A stretch of 64,000 nucleotides of DNA from Petrosia ficiformis (GCA_947044365.1 OX345644.1:3784077-3848076), one strand, 5' to 3'; shown: positions 44,618 to 58,150, counted from the first letter of the stretch. The notes: generated by a model from the letters alone, not told the origin. Numbers and translations are program-made.

Positions 44618-47600
44618 ATGGATGATGAAATTACTCGTGCCTTTAAGAATGGAGACTATGAGAGAGCATCAGAGTTGCTACAAAAAGTGAGAGATCCTAA
44701 TAATATTGATTTGTTAGGTTTCTATCCAGAGAAATACAACCATATTGATTGTAACACATATAAGGTATCTCTTCTTCATCTTGCTGCTTATCATGGGTGT
44801 TTAGATATTTGTCATCAACTAATAAATAAATATAATTACAATCCTCATGTACAAAAGAGCTTTGGATCTCTTACTAACCTTTCGACACAAAACTTTTATT
44901 GTCATCTACCACCACCACCACCTTTATTCTATGCTACATTGAGTGGACACTATGAGGTAGTAAAATACCTCATTAATAAATGTAATTGTGATCCGTATCA
45001 ACAAAGTGAAGAGGGAGAGACTCCATTATATCTGGCATGTTTAGCAGGACACTATGAGATAATAACACACCTCATTAGTAAGTGTCATTGTGATCCAAAC
45101 GCAGGGGGTAGCTATAATTCACTTCATGGTGCCTGTAAAGGGGGTAATCTTGAGATAGTGATTTATCTCACATCTTTATCTTCAGTAGATGTGAATATCA
45201 ATGATGGTGGTGGTTGTACTCCACTACATACAGTTTGTTTCTATGATAAGATAGACATTGTAAAGTTTCTTGTGTCTTTACCTTCAGTATATGTGAATAT
45301 CAAAACTTCTTCTGGTTTTACTCCACTACATGTAGCTTGCGGCAGTGATAATTTAGAGATTGTGAAGTTTCTTGTTTCTTTACCTTCAGTACATGTGAAT
45401 ATCAAAGATGGTGGTGGTTATACTCCACTACATGTAGCTTGTTCTTATGACAAGTTTGACATTGTAGAGTTTCTCGTGACTTTACCTTCAGTACATGTGA
45501 ATATCAAAACTTCTTCTGGTTATACTCCACTACATACAGCTTGTGGCTATAATAATTTAGAGATTGTAAAGTTTCTTGTTTCTTTACCTTCAGTAGATGT
45601 GAATATCAAAAATGGTGGTGGTTATACTCCACTACATACAGCTTGTGGCTGTAATAATTCAGACATTGTAAAGTTTCTTGTTTCTTTACCTTTAGTAGAT
45701 GTGAATATCAAAAATGATGGTGGTTATACTCCACTACATACAGCTTGTGGCTGTAATAATTTAGAGATTGTTAAGTTTCTTGTATCCTTGCCTTCAGTAG
45801 ACGTGAATATCAAAAATGATGGTGGTTATACTCCACTACATACAGCTTGTGGCTGTAATAATTTAGACATTGTAAAGTTTCTTGTTTCTTTACCTTCAGT
45901 AGATGTGAATATCAAAGATTGTAGTGGTTATACTCCACTACATACAGCTTGTGGCTGTGATAATTTAGAGATTGTTAAGTTTCTTGTATCTTTACCTTCA
46001 GTAGATGGGAATATCAAAGATAGTAGTGGTTATACTCCACTACATACAGCTTGTGGCTGTGATAATTTAGAGATTGTTAAGTTTCTTGTATCTTTACCTT
46101 CAGTAGATGGGGATATCAAAGATGGTAGTGGTTATACTCCACTACATACAGCTTGTGGCTGTAATAATTTAGACATTGTAAAGTTTCTTGTTTCTTTACC
46201 TTCAGTGGATGTGAATATCAAAGATGGTAGTGGTTATACTCCACTACATACAGCTTGTGGCTCTGATAATTTAGAGATTGTTAAGTTTCTTGTATCTTTA
46301 CCTTCAGTAGATGTGAATATCAAAAATGATGGTGGCTTTATTCCACTTCATGTAGCTTGTGGCTGTGATAATTTAGACATTGTAAAGTTTCTTGTCTCTT
46401 TACCTTCAGTAGATGTGAATATCAAAGATGGCGGTGGTTTTACTCCACTACATGTAGCTTGTTCTTATGGCAGGTTAGACATTGTAAAATTTCTCGTTTC
46501 TTTACCTTCAGTTCATGTGAATATCAAAACTTTTTCCGGTTTTACTCCACTACATGTAGCTTTCGGCTGTAATAATTTAGACATTGCAAAGTTTCTTGTC
46601 TCTTTACCTTCAGTAGATGTGAATATCAAAGATGGTGGTGGTTATACTCAACTACATACAGCTTGTTTCTATGATATGTTAGACATTGTAAAATTTCTCG
46701 TGTCTTTACCTTCCGTACATGTGAATGTCAAAACATCTTCTGGTTTTACTCCACTACATGTAGCTTTTGACTGTAATAATCTAGACATTGTAAAAGTACT
46801 TGTCTCTTCACCTTCAGTAGATGTGAATATTAAAGATGGTGGTGGTTATACTCCACTACATACAGCTTGTTGCTATGATATGTTAGACATTGTAAAGTTA
46901 TTTGTGTCTTTACCTACAATACATGTGAATATCAAAGCTTCTTCTGGTTATACTTCACTACATACAGCTTGTAGCAATGATAAGTTAGATATTGTAAAGT
47001 TTCTTGTTTCTTTACCTTCAGTAGATGTGAATATGAAGTCTGATGATGGTTATACCCCACTACATATAGCTTGTCGCTACGGTAATTTAGATATTGTAAA
47101 GTTTCTTGTTTTTCTACCTTCAGTAGATGTGAATATCAAAAGTGACACTGGCTATACTCCACTACATATAGCTTGTGACTATGATAAGTTAGACATTGTA
47201 AAGTTTCTTGTGTCTTTACCTTCAGTATATGTGAATATCAAAGCTTCTTCTGGCTATACTCCACTACATACAGCTTGTCACTATGATAAGTTAGACATTG
47301 TAAAGTTTCTTGTTTCTTTACCTTCATTAGATGTGAATATCAAATCTTCTTCTGGTTATACTCCACTACTAACAGCTTGTCGCAATGATAATTTAGATAT
47401 TGTAAAGTTTCTTGTGTCTTTATCTTTTGTAAATGTGAATGTCCAAGATCATAATGGTTATAGTCCATTACATATAATAGCTTGTTACTGCAATAATTTA
47501 GAAATGACAAAGTTCCTTGTGTCCTTACCTTCAGTAGATGTGAATGTCCAAGATAATGATGGTTATACTCCATTACATACAGCTTGTTACTATGAAAATT

Positions 47601-50600
47601 TAGAACTTGTAAAGTTTCTTATGTCTTTACCTTCAGTGGATGCGAATATCCAGAATAATATGGGTTATACTCCATTACATACAGTTTCTCATTCTCGTTA
47701 TTTCGATATTTTAAGTTTTCTTGTGTCATTTTCTTCAGTAGATGTAAATATTGAAACTAATTATGGCTATACTCCATTACAAGTAGCTTGTCTCTATGGA
47801 AATATAGAGATAGTAAAATTTCTTGTGTCTTTACCTTCAGTAGATGTGACAATGAAAAAGTCTTATAAACTTTCTCCACTTCTTACAGCTTGTTGCTCTG
47901 ATAATTTAGACATTTTAAAGTGTGTTGTGTCTTTGCCTTCAGTAGTTATAAAAATCAAAACTAATTCTGGTATTCCACTACATTCAACTTCTCTAGATAT
48001 CTATGGTAACTTAGACATAGTAAAACTTTTTGTGACTTTACATAAAAATTTTAAACATTTTTATAGTCTTACTCCATTACATGCAGCTTGTCGCAATGAT
48101 AATTTAGATATTGTAAAGTTTCTTGTGTCTTCACCTTTAGTAGATATGAATATCAAAGATGACAATGGTTACACTCCACTACATATAGCTTGTCGCTATG
48201 ATAATTTAGACATTGTAAAGTTTTTTGTGTCTTCACCTTCAGTAAATGTGAATATCAAAAGTGACACTGGCTATACTCCACTACATACAGCTTGTCACTA
48301 TGATAAGTTAGACATTGTAAAGTTTCTTGTGTCTTTACCTTCAGTATATGTGAATATCAAAAATGACAATGGTTACACTCCACTACATATAGCTTGTCGC
48401 TATGATAATTTAGACATTGTAAAGTTTCTTGTGTCTTCACCTTCAGTAGATGTGAATATCAGAAGTGACACTGGCTATACTCCACTACATATAGCTTGTG
48501 ACTATGATAAGTTAGACATTGTAAAGTTTCTTGTGTCTTTACCTTCAGTATATGTGAATATCAAAGATGACAATGGTTTCACTCCACTACATATAGCTTG
48601 TCGCTATGATAATTTAGACATTGTAAAGTTTCTTGTGTCTTCACCTTCAGTATATGTGAATATCAAAGCTTCTTCTGGCTATACTCCACTACATACAGCT
48701 TGTCACTATGATAAGTTAGACATTGTAAAGTTTCTTGTGTCTTTACCTTCAGTATATGTGAATATCAAAGCTTCTTCTGGCTATACTCTACTACATACAG
48801 CTTGTCACTATGATAAGTTAGACATTGTAAAGTTTCTTGTTTCTTTACCTTCATTAGATGTGAATATCAAATCTTCTTCTGGTTATACTCCACTACTAAC
48901 AGCTTGTCGCAATGATAATTTAGATATTGTAAAGTTTCTTGTGTCTTTATCTTTTGTAAATGTGAATGTCCAAGATCATAATGGTTATAGTCCATTACAT
49001 ATAATAGCTTGTTACTGCAATAATTTAGAAATGACAAAGTTCCTTGTGTCCTTACCTTCAGTAGATGTGAATGTCCAAGATAATGATGGTTATACTCCAT
49101 TACATACAGCTTGTTACTATGAAAATTTAGAACTTGTAAAGTTTCTTATGTCTTTACCTTCAGTGGATGCGAATATCCAGAATAATATGGGTTATACTCC
49201 ATTACATACAGTTTCTCATTCTCGTTATTTCGATATTTTAAGTTTTCTTGTGTCATTTTCTTCAGTAGATGTAAATGTTGAAACTAATTATGGTTATACT
49301 CCATTACAAGTAGCTTGTCTCTATGGAAATATAGAGATAGTAAAATTTCTTGTGTCTTTACCTTCAGTAGATGTGACAATGAAAAAGTCTTATAAACTTT
49401 CTCCACTTCTTACAGCTTGTTGCTCTGATAATTTAGACATTTTAAAGTGTGTTGTGTCTTTGCCTTCAGTAGTTATAAAAATCAAAACTAATTCTGGTAT
49501 TCCACTACATTCAACTTCTCTAGATATCTATGGTAACTTAGACATAGTAAAACTTTTTGTGACTTTACATAAAAATTTTAAACATTTTTATAGTCTTACT
49601 CCATTACATGCAGCTTGTCGCAATGATAATTTAGATATTGTAAAGTTTCTTGTGTCTTCACCTTTAGTAGATATGAATATCAAAGATGACAATGGTTACA
49701 CTCCACTACATATAGCTTGTCGCTATGATAATTTAGACATTGTAAAGTTTTTTGTGTCTTCACCTTCAGTAAATGTGAATATCAAAAGTGACACTGGCTA
49801 TACTCCACTACATACAGCTTGTCACTATGATAAGTTAGACATTGTAAAGTTTCTTGTGTCTTTACCTTCAGTATATGTGAATATCAAAAATGACAATGGT
49901 TACACTCCACTACATATAGCTTGTCGCTATGATAATTTAGACATTGTAAAGTTTCTTGTGTCTTCACCTTCAGTAGATGTGAATATCAAAAGTGACACTG
50001 GCTATACTCCACTACATATAGCTTGTGACTATGATAAGTTAGACATTGTAAAGTTTCTTGTGTCTTTACCTTCAGTATATGTGAATATCAAAGATGACAA
50101 TGGTTTCACTCCACTACATATAGCTTGTCGCTATGATAATTTAGACATTGTAAAGTTTCTTGTGTCTTCACCTTCAGTATATGTGAATATCAAAGCTTCT
50201 TCTGGCTATACTCCACTACATACAGCTTGTCACTATGATAAGTTAGACATTGTAAAGTTTCTTGTGTCTTTACCTTCAGTATATGTGAATATCAAAGATG
50301 ACAATGGTTACACTCCACTACATATAGCTTGTCGCTATGATAATTTAGACATTGTAAAGTTTCTTGTGTCTTCACCTTCAGTAGATGTGAATATCAAAAG
50401 TGACACTGGCTATACTCCACTACATACAGCTTGTGACTATGATAAGTTAGACATTATAAAGTTTCTTGTGTCTTTACCTTCAGTATATGTGAATATCAAA
50501 GATGACAATGGTTACACTCCACTACATATAGCTTGTCACAATGATACATTAGACATTGTAAAGTTTCTTGTGTCTTTACCTTCAGTAGATGTGAATATCA

Positions 50601-53600
50601 AAAATGATGATGGTTATCCTCCACTGCATACAGCATGTTGCAATAGTAGGTTAGACATCGTGAAGTATCTTTGCTCCATTTCATCAGTAGATGTGAACAT
50701 CAGACTTCCTAGTAATTCTCTTTTAAATCTCCATATAGCTTGTCACAGTGGTACATTAGATGTTGCAAAGTTTTTTGCATCTTCGCCTTCTGTAGACGTG
50801 AATGGCACAGATGATGATGGCTATTCCCCACTAAATAAAGCTTGTCGATATGGTCAATTTGACATTGTAGAATTCCTAATATCCTTGCCTTCAATAGATT
50901 TGAGTATCAGAGACGATTATGGCAATACTCCACTACATACAGCTTGTTTTCATGGCTTTTTAGATATTGTACAGCTTCTCTTGTCAACAGAACAAGTAAA
51001 CTCAGTTGCTACTAATAATGATGGTGACACACCACTTCATATAGCATGTAGACATGGTTATGAGGATATAGTAGAGCACCTTTTGTCAACTGGCTGTGTA
51101 GAGCCAATGGCCAAGAACGAATATGGAATCACCCCAGTAGAAACAACAAGAAATCAATACTATGGCATTTGGAAACTGTTTGAACCATTTAAACAATGTA
51201 GAGTAGATTTCCCTGTTGAGTCATACAGTAAGGTCTTTTTGTGTGGTAATCCTACTAATGGTAAGAGTTCCTTGGCAAAAGTTTTATGGGAACGAGTTAA
51301 AGGTGTCTCATGGGTCGATAAAATAAATCCTTTTGAAACTAATACAGCTGGTATTATTCCTCATGATCTTCAGAGTATTGAGATGGGTAATTTTATCTTG
51401 TATGATTTTGCTGGTCATCCTGAATACTACAGTAGTCATGAAGCTGTTTTAGAAAACCTCCTGCTGAGATCGCCTGCTGTCTTTATCATCCTAATCAAGT
51501 TAACTGATAAACTGGAGGATATTGAGAAACAGTTGTACTATTGGGCTAGCTTTATTCAGAATGTTTGTAGTCGAGTTTCCAAAATATCTCAGGTAATTGT
51601 CGTAGGTAGCCATGCTGATGAAGAGGAATTAAGCAAAAATGGCAAACAGTTTGTTGAAAATTTTCACATTCGAAAATGTATCGAACAGCAAGAGTACAAG
51701 GGCTTTGTAGCTATGGATTGTCGTTATCAATCTCAAAATGGAACAATATTTGATCAATTCATAACCTATCTTAAAGAGAGCAATAAAGCAGTAGTTGACA
51801 GGTCTGACAGTATTAGTTTCTATTGTCATGTCTTGTATGCTTTTCTCAAGACTCGACTTAGTGAAGTAGCTATCACTTTAGAAGATCTTTCTCAAATAAT
51901 ACAAAATGAGAATGAACCATCTCTCCCTTCAAATGAAGAAGTTCTTCTTGAATTTTTAACTACTCTCAGTGATAAAGGTCTCATCTTGTTCATCAGTAGC
52001 ACGGATTCTACCAGTAGTTGGGTGGTTATAGATACGCAGGCCCTTTTGCAAGAAATAAATGGTAAACTCTTTGCTCCTTCGCATTTCAAGGTGCATACAT
52101 CAAATCTTGCTAGTAATACTGGATTAGTACGAGTATCTGACCTGGCAGAGGTGTTCCATGAGTGCAAAACTGACATATGCATGTTAGTGGGTTTTATGAA
52201 GACTTTGGAGCTCTGTCAAGAGATCGATGAAAACACACTCAAAATTATCACTACTAATCTCTCATCTTCTTCAGAGAAGCTGTTATATTTTCCAGCTCTT
52301 GTTAGTGTTGAGTCTTGTTCTGAAGTGACTATCACTGATGGTTTTGGGTGGTGTCTTTGGTGTCCTAACCCCTACCAATTCTTTTCAACCAGGTTTCTTC
52401 AAGTTATTTTATTGCGAATAGCTTATGTGTTTTCACAAGTGAATGATATTGGTATCCTTCAGTCAACTCCAAAACAGAAGTTTGATCGCTCCTGTACCAT
52501 ATGGAAGAATGGTATTTGTTGGACAAGAGATGGTGTTAAAACAGTAGTACAAGTTAGTGAACAGAATCGTAGTGTTATATTATTAGTACAACCATTAGAT
52601 GAAAGTTTAGAGTTAGAATGTCTTCAAGTTCGTAGTTCAGTTGCTGAAAAGATTCTTCTGATTAAAGAGGAGTTCTGCCATTTATGTGACACTCGAGAGT
52701 GTTTCATTTCTCCTCATTTTTTAAATGTGGCCTTACAGTATAATCTTAAAGATCTGTTATTCTTCAAAATAGAAGATATTGCAAGAGTTGTTGTGATGAA
52801 GAAAACCTTTGTAACAAGCAATAGGACAGAATCACTCAATATATCTTCACTCCTGGGAAAATTTGAACCATACCACTCCCTCCCTCTATCAGCAATCCAT
52901 CAACTGTTTAATGATAGTAAAGCCAGTGATCGTATCCCAAAACATGTCTTTAGAGAAATACAAGAAAGATGTAAACCAATAATGGATATCTATCCAGTAA
53001 CTAGTGAGTCTAGCACATACCAGTCAGTTAGAGATCATCTGAACAGATTCAGTATATTTGTTGGAAGAAATCCATTTGTAAGTAATTGGTTTTATTTATG
53101 TATATTATATCTTATTTCAATTCTGTACAGATTATTGCCAATCCTGTTTTGACTGAAGATGAGAAAAAAACAGTTACTGCTAGTTTCATAATACCAGATG
53201 CATTTGGTGAGTAAACTATAATGTGATATTCAATACTGTAATTATACAAGTAATTATAATTATTGTTGTGATACACTGGTGTCAAGTGTTCATGTACAAC
53301 ATGTATATCTAAACTGACTTGCTCCATTAACTAGTACTATTGTATGTGCTGATATTTTTACTGTGAATTAATTGCCACGTAGTCCATAAATTGAATTGTG
53401 AAAAGATTAATTTCATATGTTTAACAAGGTGAACAAAGGAATGTCATGAAAAGTCAATCTATCAAAAATTATTAGTCATAACTTACCTTCATTGCTGAAA
53501 TTAACTATGCAATATATACCGGATAAAGTAAAACTAATGAATTTATTTTGTGCATCTACATTTATAGTTAATGAGTATGGTACACAAATTAATGAACCTG

Positions 53601-54507
53601 TGCTTAAGTTACAGCACAATCTACAGACCAGCAGGAAGAAACCAGTTTATAGAAACTACAACTAATAATCTGAAAAGATATTTCAAATTTTATAGAAAAC
53701 CATAGATTGTTGGGTTTCAAATTAGTACTAATTAATAATGACGACAGCACAAAGCAATCATAGCAACATGTTTCTACATATTATCTTGTTTTAGATATTC
53801 CCGACGAAGATCTAGAGATAAAGAAACAGCAAATTAAGAACCGTTATCGAAAGAAGCCAGATGCAAAAGGTATTGCCTTTATTATTGGGATGTACGATGC
53901 TGCTGGTACTGATGTGGATGTTGATAACGTATCTTCAGTGTTTATGGATGAGCTGAACTTTGCTGTCTTTATTGAGAAAGATCCTACCTGCACACAGTTA
54001 GCTTGCTTAGTTAAAGCTGCTGCTACAGTCCGGTATCCACTCAACTACAAGTTTATCACTTTCTATTTTGCTGGTCATGGGGGAATTAATGATTCAGGGA
54101 GTCCATATGTAATACCAATGCAACTGAAGAGAGAAGATGGAAAGGTAGTTCGTGTTGAGGAGGACATTATTTCTGCCTTTGCTGGTGTAAAACAAACATG
54201 TCTATTCTTTTTTGATTGTTGCTTGAGTGGTACATCACAACAACATAGTCTAACACAAGTCAAAGCTCCTCCTGGATGTCTTATCGCTTATGCAACTAAT
54301 ATTGGCCATAAATCAACAGGAGATAAAATCAGAGGAGGTGTTTGGACTCACTATCTCTGTAAACATTTGAGGGATCCACAACCACTCTCTATTACAACCA
54401 TTCTTGATAAAACTCATGATGATGTTATAAAGGAACGCAAGGATTTTCAACCACCCCTATTTTCAAGTTCTATTGGTGAAGTCTGTCTGAAAGGCACATA
54501 TATATAA
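44618..54507 (+). CDS. Gene B: giant ANK-Roc-COR-caspase-like protein (3 exons)
   Basis: Predicted exons 44,618-53,077, 53,131-53,206 and 53,795-54,507 with GT-AG introns of 53 and 588 bp and matching phases (0, then 1) give 3,082 residues. In order: N-terminus MDDEITRAFKNGDYERAS; about 60 ankyrin repeats (roughly residues 50-2,180), mostly 34-residue units; Roc GTPase with P-loop GNPTNGKS (2,210-2,217), DFAGH (2,263), GSHAD (2,330-2,334); COR to about residue 2,700; a helical domain also present in gene A; then a peptidase C14 caspase-like domain with catalytic His in YFAGHGG (His2940) and Cys in FFDCCLSGT (Cys2988). The His and Cys contexts are closer to metacaspase/prokaryotic-type C14 than to classical QACRG caspases. 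Likely a cytosolic GTP-switched death or immune protease; role inferred from domains. No LRR, kinase or CARD is seen. Confidence 0.85.
47180..50295 (+). repeat. 1,527-bp in-frame tandem duplication within gene B's ANK array
   Basis: Positions from about 47,180 recur 1,527 bp later (to about 50,295) with only a few base differences (for example actccactac/actctactac near 48,788, and atcagaagtg/atcaaaagtg near 48,455 and 49,982). The unit is 509 residues, about 15 repeats, including irregular ones (KIKTNSGIPLHSTSLDIYG). A segment of 77 codons on the opposite strand is identical in both, illustrating the near-identity. It keeps the frame open. Confidence 0.9.
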
Positions 54508-55620
54508 TATATAACATGTTTAGGAGGTTTGTATGTGTTATGTCAGGAGCTTATGAGGTGCAAAACCACAAAGGAATGTGTAGTAATACTTCTGGAGTTA
54601 CCAGACTGATTTTTTTACATGTGTATATAATTAATCTTGTGGATACCTACATATAACTTGCCAACGATTATGATATGCTTTTTGAACTCTGGTTCTATAC
54701 AGATGGTTGTGGCTTCATCTTTCATAAGCTCCTGGTTGTATAAACCTACCAATGAAGAAAGTTGAAATGAGGGTAGCATCATTTCCAGTTAGTGGAAAAT
54801 ACGTTTATATTCCTACTAACTGTGTAATCAGTGTAAATGTCATGATATTTCATACTGTGTATGAACATGTATTAAGTGTGTGGACACTTTTAAGCATTTT
54901 GTGTGCATTTTGGAGGAGTGGTTTGTTTAATTTGCTATTCACTAGTATACAGGTAATATCCTAACATTGTGATGTGAGGATTCATGATTGTTTTCCACTT
55001 AAAGTAGCCTTGAGCTGAAGCATCACCATTTTTATCCCTGCCTACTGTAGTGATAATTGATAATAACAAATTGATCTTTTATTGATACCTATACTAGTGC
55101 TACATACAATTACACCTTCTAGAAACAATAATTTATATGACTACATACTTCCTGAATAGACAAAAGTTTTTTGTGAGCTTCATTTATACATACCCACACT
55201 TCATTGCAAATTTTTTGACCTAAACACTGTTCTTTTTTTTGGCATTTACTTTAACTCTGACATTTTCATATCATTAGATCCATGCTAATCTTGAAGATAG
55301 GAATGTACTCAATCCACCACCTCCTCCTGTCACTAGTGAGGGAGAGGGAGAAGGTGATCAGAGATGTCTTTCCCATTACTAGTCATTAGAACTCCAGACT
55401 CACTTCATTTTAAAAACTTATAATGATCAAAGAAGAAAAGGTAATAATTTCATTTATATTCTGTCATTTATTCATCTCCTCACTCACGCACATCTCTGCA
55501 TGTTGTATCCTAAGTGTAAAAAAATCTCTATTTCACTAGCTCCATCTACCTGCATGTAAATATTGTACATAAATATTAAATTTACTCACAATTTATGTGT
55601 TATTTTGTTTAGCAGTTGGT
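54508..55620. other. Downstream of gene B, no gene seen
   Basis: No polyadenylation signal is obvious in the first 100 bp. About 55,275-55,345 resembles 21,210-21,290 downstream of gene A. No other feature recognised. Confidence 0.4.
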
Positions 55621-56736
55621 GACTTCATTTCTGAAAATCTTGGAAATTCATTGTAGAGAGTGATTCTACTGATCTCAACATAGTCTTCAAGAACACATCA
55701 TCAACCACAATTCTTGTCACCATTCTTTCATAAGATTTAGACTCCATGAGCAAATTGCATTAAAGAGAAGGGGTACATTGAGAGGATTCATCCTATTTCT
55801 CTTGGACAGGGTTAGGACCTGTAGCTGAAAAAATGATTCATAGTGCTACACAGAATGGTGACTGGATATTCCTACAGGTAAACTACTATATATATTGTTT
55901 GTTGTCTCTTCTAGTTCCCATTCCATTTCTTCATAATTTTCTCCTTGTCCATCTTCTGTTCTTCCTCTTCCTGTTTTTTCTTCTCCTCTTACTCGGTCCT
56001 CCTCACCTCCTTCTCACTTTCTACACCCTTCCCATATCATATAAACACAACTCTTTCTATTCAGAACTGTCACTTAGCTGCTTCTTGGATGTTGTCAATG
56101 GAAAATATAGTGAAAGGATTCTCATTACCTGATGCACACTTACATGATGATTTTCGACTCTACCTATCCTCTATGCCAACCAAAGCATTTCCAGTATCAG
56201 TATTACAAAATGCAGTCAAAGTTTGTTGTCTCCTCTTCTAGTTTCCTTTTCTTTTCCTCTGCCTCCTGTCTTCTCTTCTTTATTGTTTTTTTTTTGTGGG
56301 TGTTTTTTTTGTTTTTTTTTTTACTCTCCTGTTCCTCTTATTTCTACTTCTCTCTTGTCCTCTTTCTGTTTTTTCCCCGACTCTTATTCCATCTTCTCTT
56401 TTCTCATTTCCTTTTCCTGCTCTTTTTTTTCTGTTCATACCATCTTCTCCAAATCACTTCTAACATTGTTTTACATATTGTATAAACACATCTCTCCTCA
56501 GAAATAGATGTTGTCAATGGATGATATAGTAGTGGAATCTCATCACCTGATGCACGGTGTTGTTCACATGCACATACAATATGAATTACCTATCCCCTAT
56601 GCCAACCAAAAGCATTTCCAGTATCGATATCGAAATCTAGTTAAAGTTCCAAATGAAGCTCTTAAAGGTATTGTAGTATAATATAGACATAGTATTATAT
56701 TGCCTATGCAGTGTAATTTTACAGATAGTTTGGTGG

Positions 56737-57285
56737 TTGTTTATTAGTGTTGTTTCAGTTAGGTCAGTACAAACCATTTTTAATTAGCAAATCCAAACTC
56801 ACATTATATTAGTTTTAGTAATTAATTAATTAAATCAGAAGAAAGTTTCCTTAGTTTTGGTTTTTAATTAACAACTGAAAGATTACACGCCTCTAGTTTT
56901 ATTAATTAATTAACAACTGTTAAATCATTTTAGTTCTAAATTTTTAGTTATAGCATTTAATTATCAAATCTTGTGAAAAGTATTTTTTTATTTAATATGT
57001 CAGTAACAGCTATAAAATTATATTACAACATCATTGATTTAGTAAGTAATGTGTTATGTAAAATGCCAATTACACAACACTTATCAAATGACAGTGAACT
57101 AGTTTTCCATGGTCACAAAAAATAGTTATAGTTCTTTTTAATTAAACAAAGTTTAAACAAATTTAGTATTGGTTTTATTAATTACCTTACGAGACAATTA
57201 CAATTTAGTTTGGATCTAATTAACTAGTGCCTAGAGTCACTAACTAGTTTTAGTTATAGTTAACTAAAACAACACTACTGTTTAT
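56737..57285. mobile_element. hAT-type MITE, 533 bp, with TSD
   Basis: The ends tagtgttgtttcagtta (56,745) and taactaaaacaacacta (to 57,277) are inverted repeats with one mismatch. The flanking 8-mers ttgtttat (56,737-56,744) and ctgtttat (57,278-57,285) are a near-perfect hAT-length target duplication. The terminus matches the right end of the hAT at 31,540-34,455, so this is probably its non-autonomous relative. The interior is AT-rich and non-coding. Confidence 0.82.
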
Positions 57286-57304
57286 GTGGTTGTCATATAT
57301 ACAT

Positions 57305-57375
57305 GTAGCTCAATGGTCAGAATACTGGTGACTAAAACCATTTGTCTCGTGTTAGATTCTTGGTGACTGCTAGCT
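57305..57375 (+). repeat. tRNA-like (SINE-head) sequence, second copy
   Basis: Homologous to 24,615-24,705: tagctcaatggtcagaatac and gtgttagattcttgg. Degenerate. Confidence 0.45.
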
Positions 57376-57524
57376 TTTTACTTTCCTTTTTAGGCTCAAT
57401 TCTTATGTTTAATTATTTTGAAAATTTGTCTTAACTCACTCAATTAGTGCTTTATTTATTAAAAGCCAATATAAAAAGAGCTTTCACTGAAATACAAAGT
57501 GCTTTTTTTGAAGAGCATGTAAAT

Positions 57525-57735
57525 CATCACACACTCCACACTTCACACACATACTACATGCAAATTCATTACACACTGAACACACACAGTCTACACACCA
57601 CACACACTCACATTCAACACACACTCCATGCATACATATTCAGTTCCACTGAACACACACTGTCTACACACCACACACACTCAACACAATATAAACACAC
57701 TTGGTATACACTCAACACACTCCACACATTCATCA
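57525..57735. repeat. ACAC-rich expansion next to a dynein exon
   Basis: CACAC-rich sequence (repeated ccacacacactcaacac-type units) follows the FFEEH exon remnant. The same position in copy 2 (24,820-24,900) has a shorter version containing a hairpin (acacacactcaa / ttgagtgtgtgt). Open frames here are not genes. Confidence 0.75.
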
Positions 57736-57954
57736 CACATCACATTCCTTAGCTTTCTTGTTAGATCTTCTAGTATCCTCCATACTTTACTTTGATTTCA
57801 TTTCTAATAGATCTTGGAATAACTTGGAAAAACAAACTCATTTTTGTTTGTGTATCATTATTTTGGAGAGAAAGAAGTTTGGTCCACTAACTTGGAATAT
57901 CAAGGTAACTACTATAATTTGAACTACATGTACATGTATATTTAGTTAATATTG

Positions 57955-58150
57955 ATTTGTTGTGAAATAGCATACATACACATACCTACATGATATTGTT
58001 ACATACATCAATACACATATAAATACATACACACATGTATACACACATACAGTGATTACATATATGCACATAAACACACACATATATACATACTTGTACG
58101 TACGTATGTGCATGTACTTACATATAATATAGTATATGTGTATATGCATA
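57955..58150. repeat. (ACAT)n microsatellite
   Basis: ACATACAT/CACATA-rich tract, interrupted. Confidence 0.85.

Noticed and set aside
45190..51130. CRISPR-like array (regular ~102-bp direct repeats)
   Set aside because: Repeats are in frame, encode ankyrin units and are contiguous without unique spacers, in a eukaryotic intron-containing gene.
53078..53152. Read-through of gene B's first exon to the stop at 53,152
   Set aside because: The extension (after NPF) is AT-rich and unlike the paralogues, whereas a GTAAGT donor at 53,078 and an AG acceptor before 53,131 give a phase-consistent join whose peptide (ANPVLTEDEKK) matches gene A's next exon.
53844..54263. Minus-strand frames of 66 and 62 codons
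   Set aside because: Antisense of the caspase-like exon, without independent support.
55833..56507. Hydrophobic plus-strand frames rich in Phe, Leu and Ser
   Set aside because: They come from T/C-rich intron sequence and polypyrimidine tracts around dynein exon remnants; only the short NCHLA…VLQNAVK part is coding-like, in one frame.
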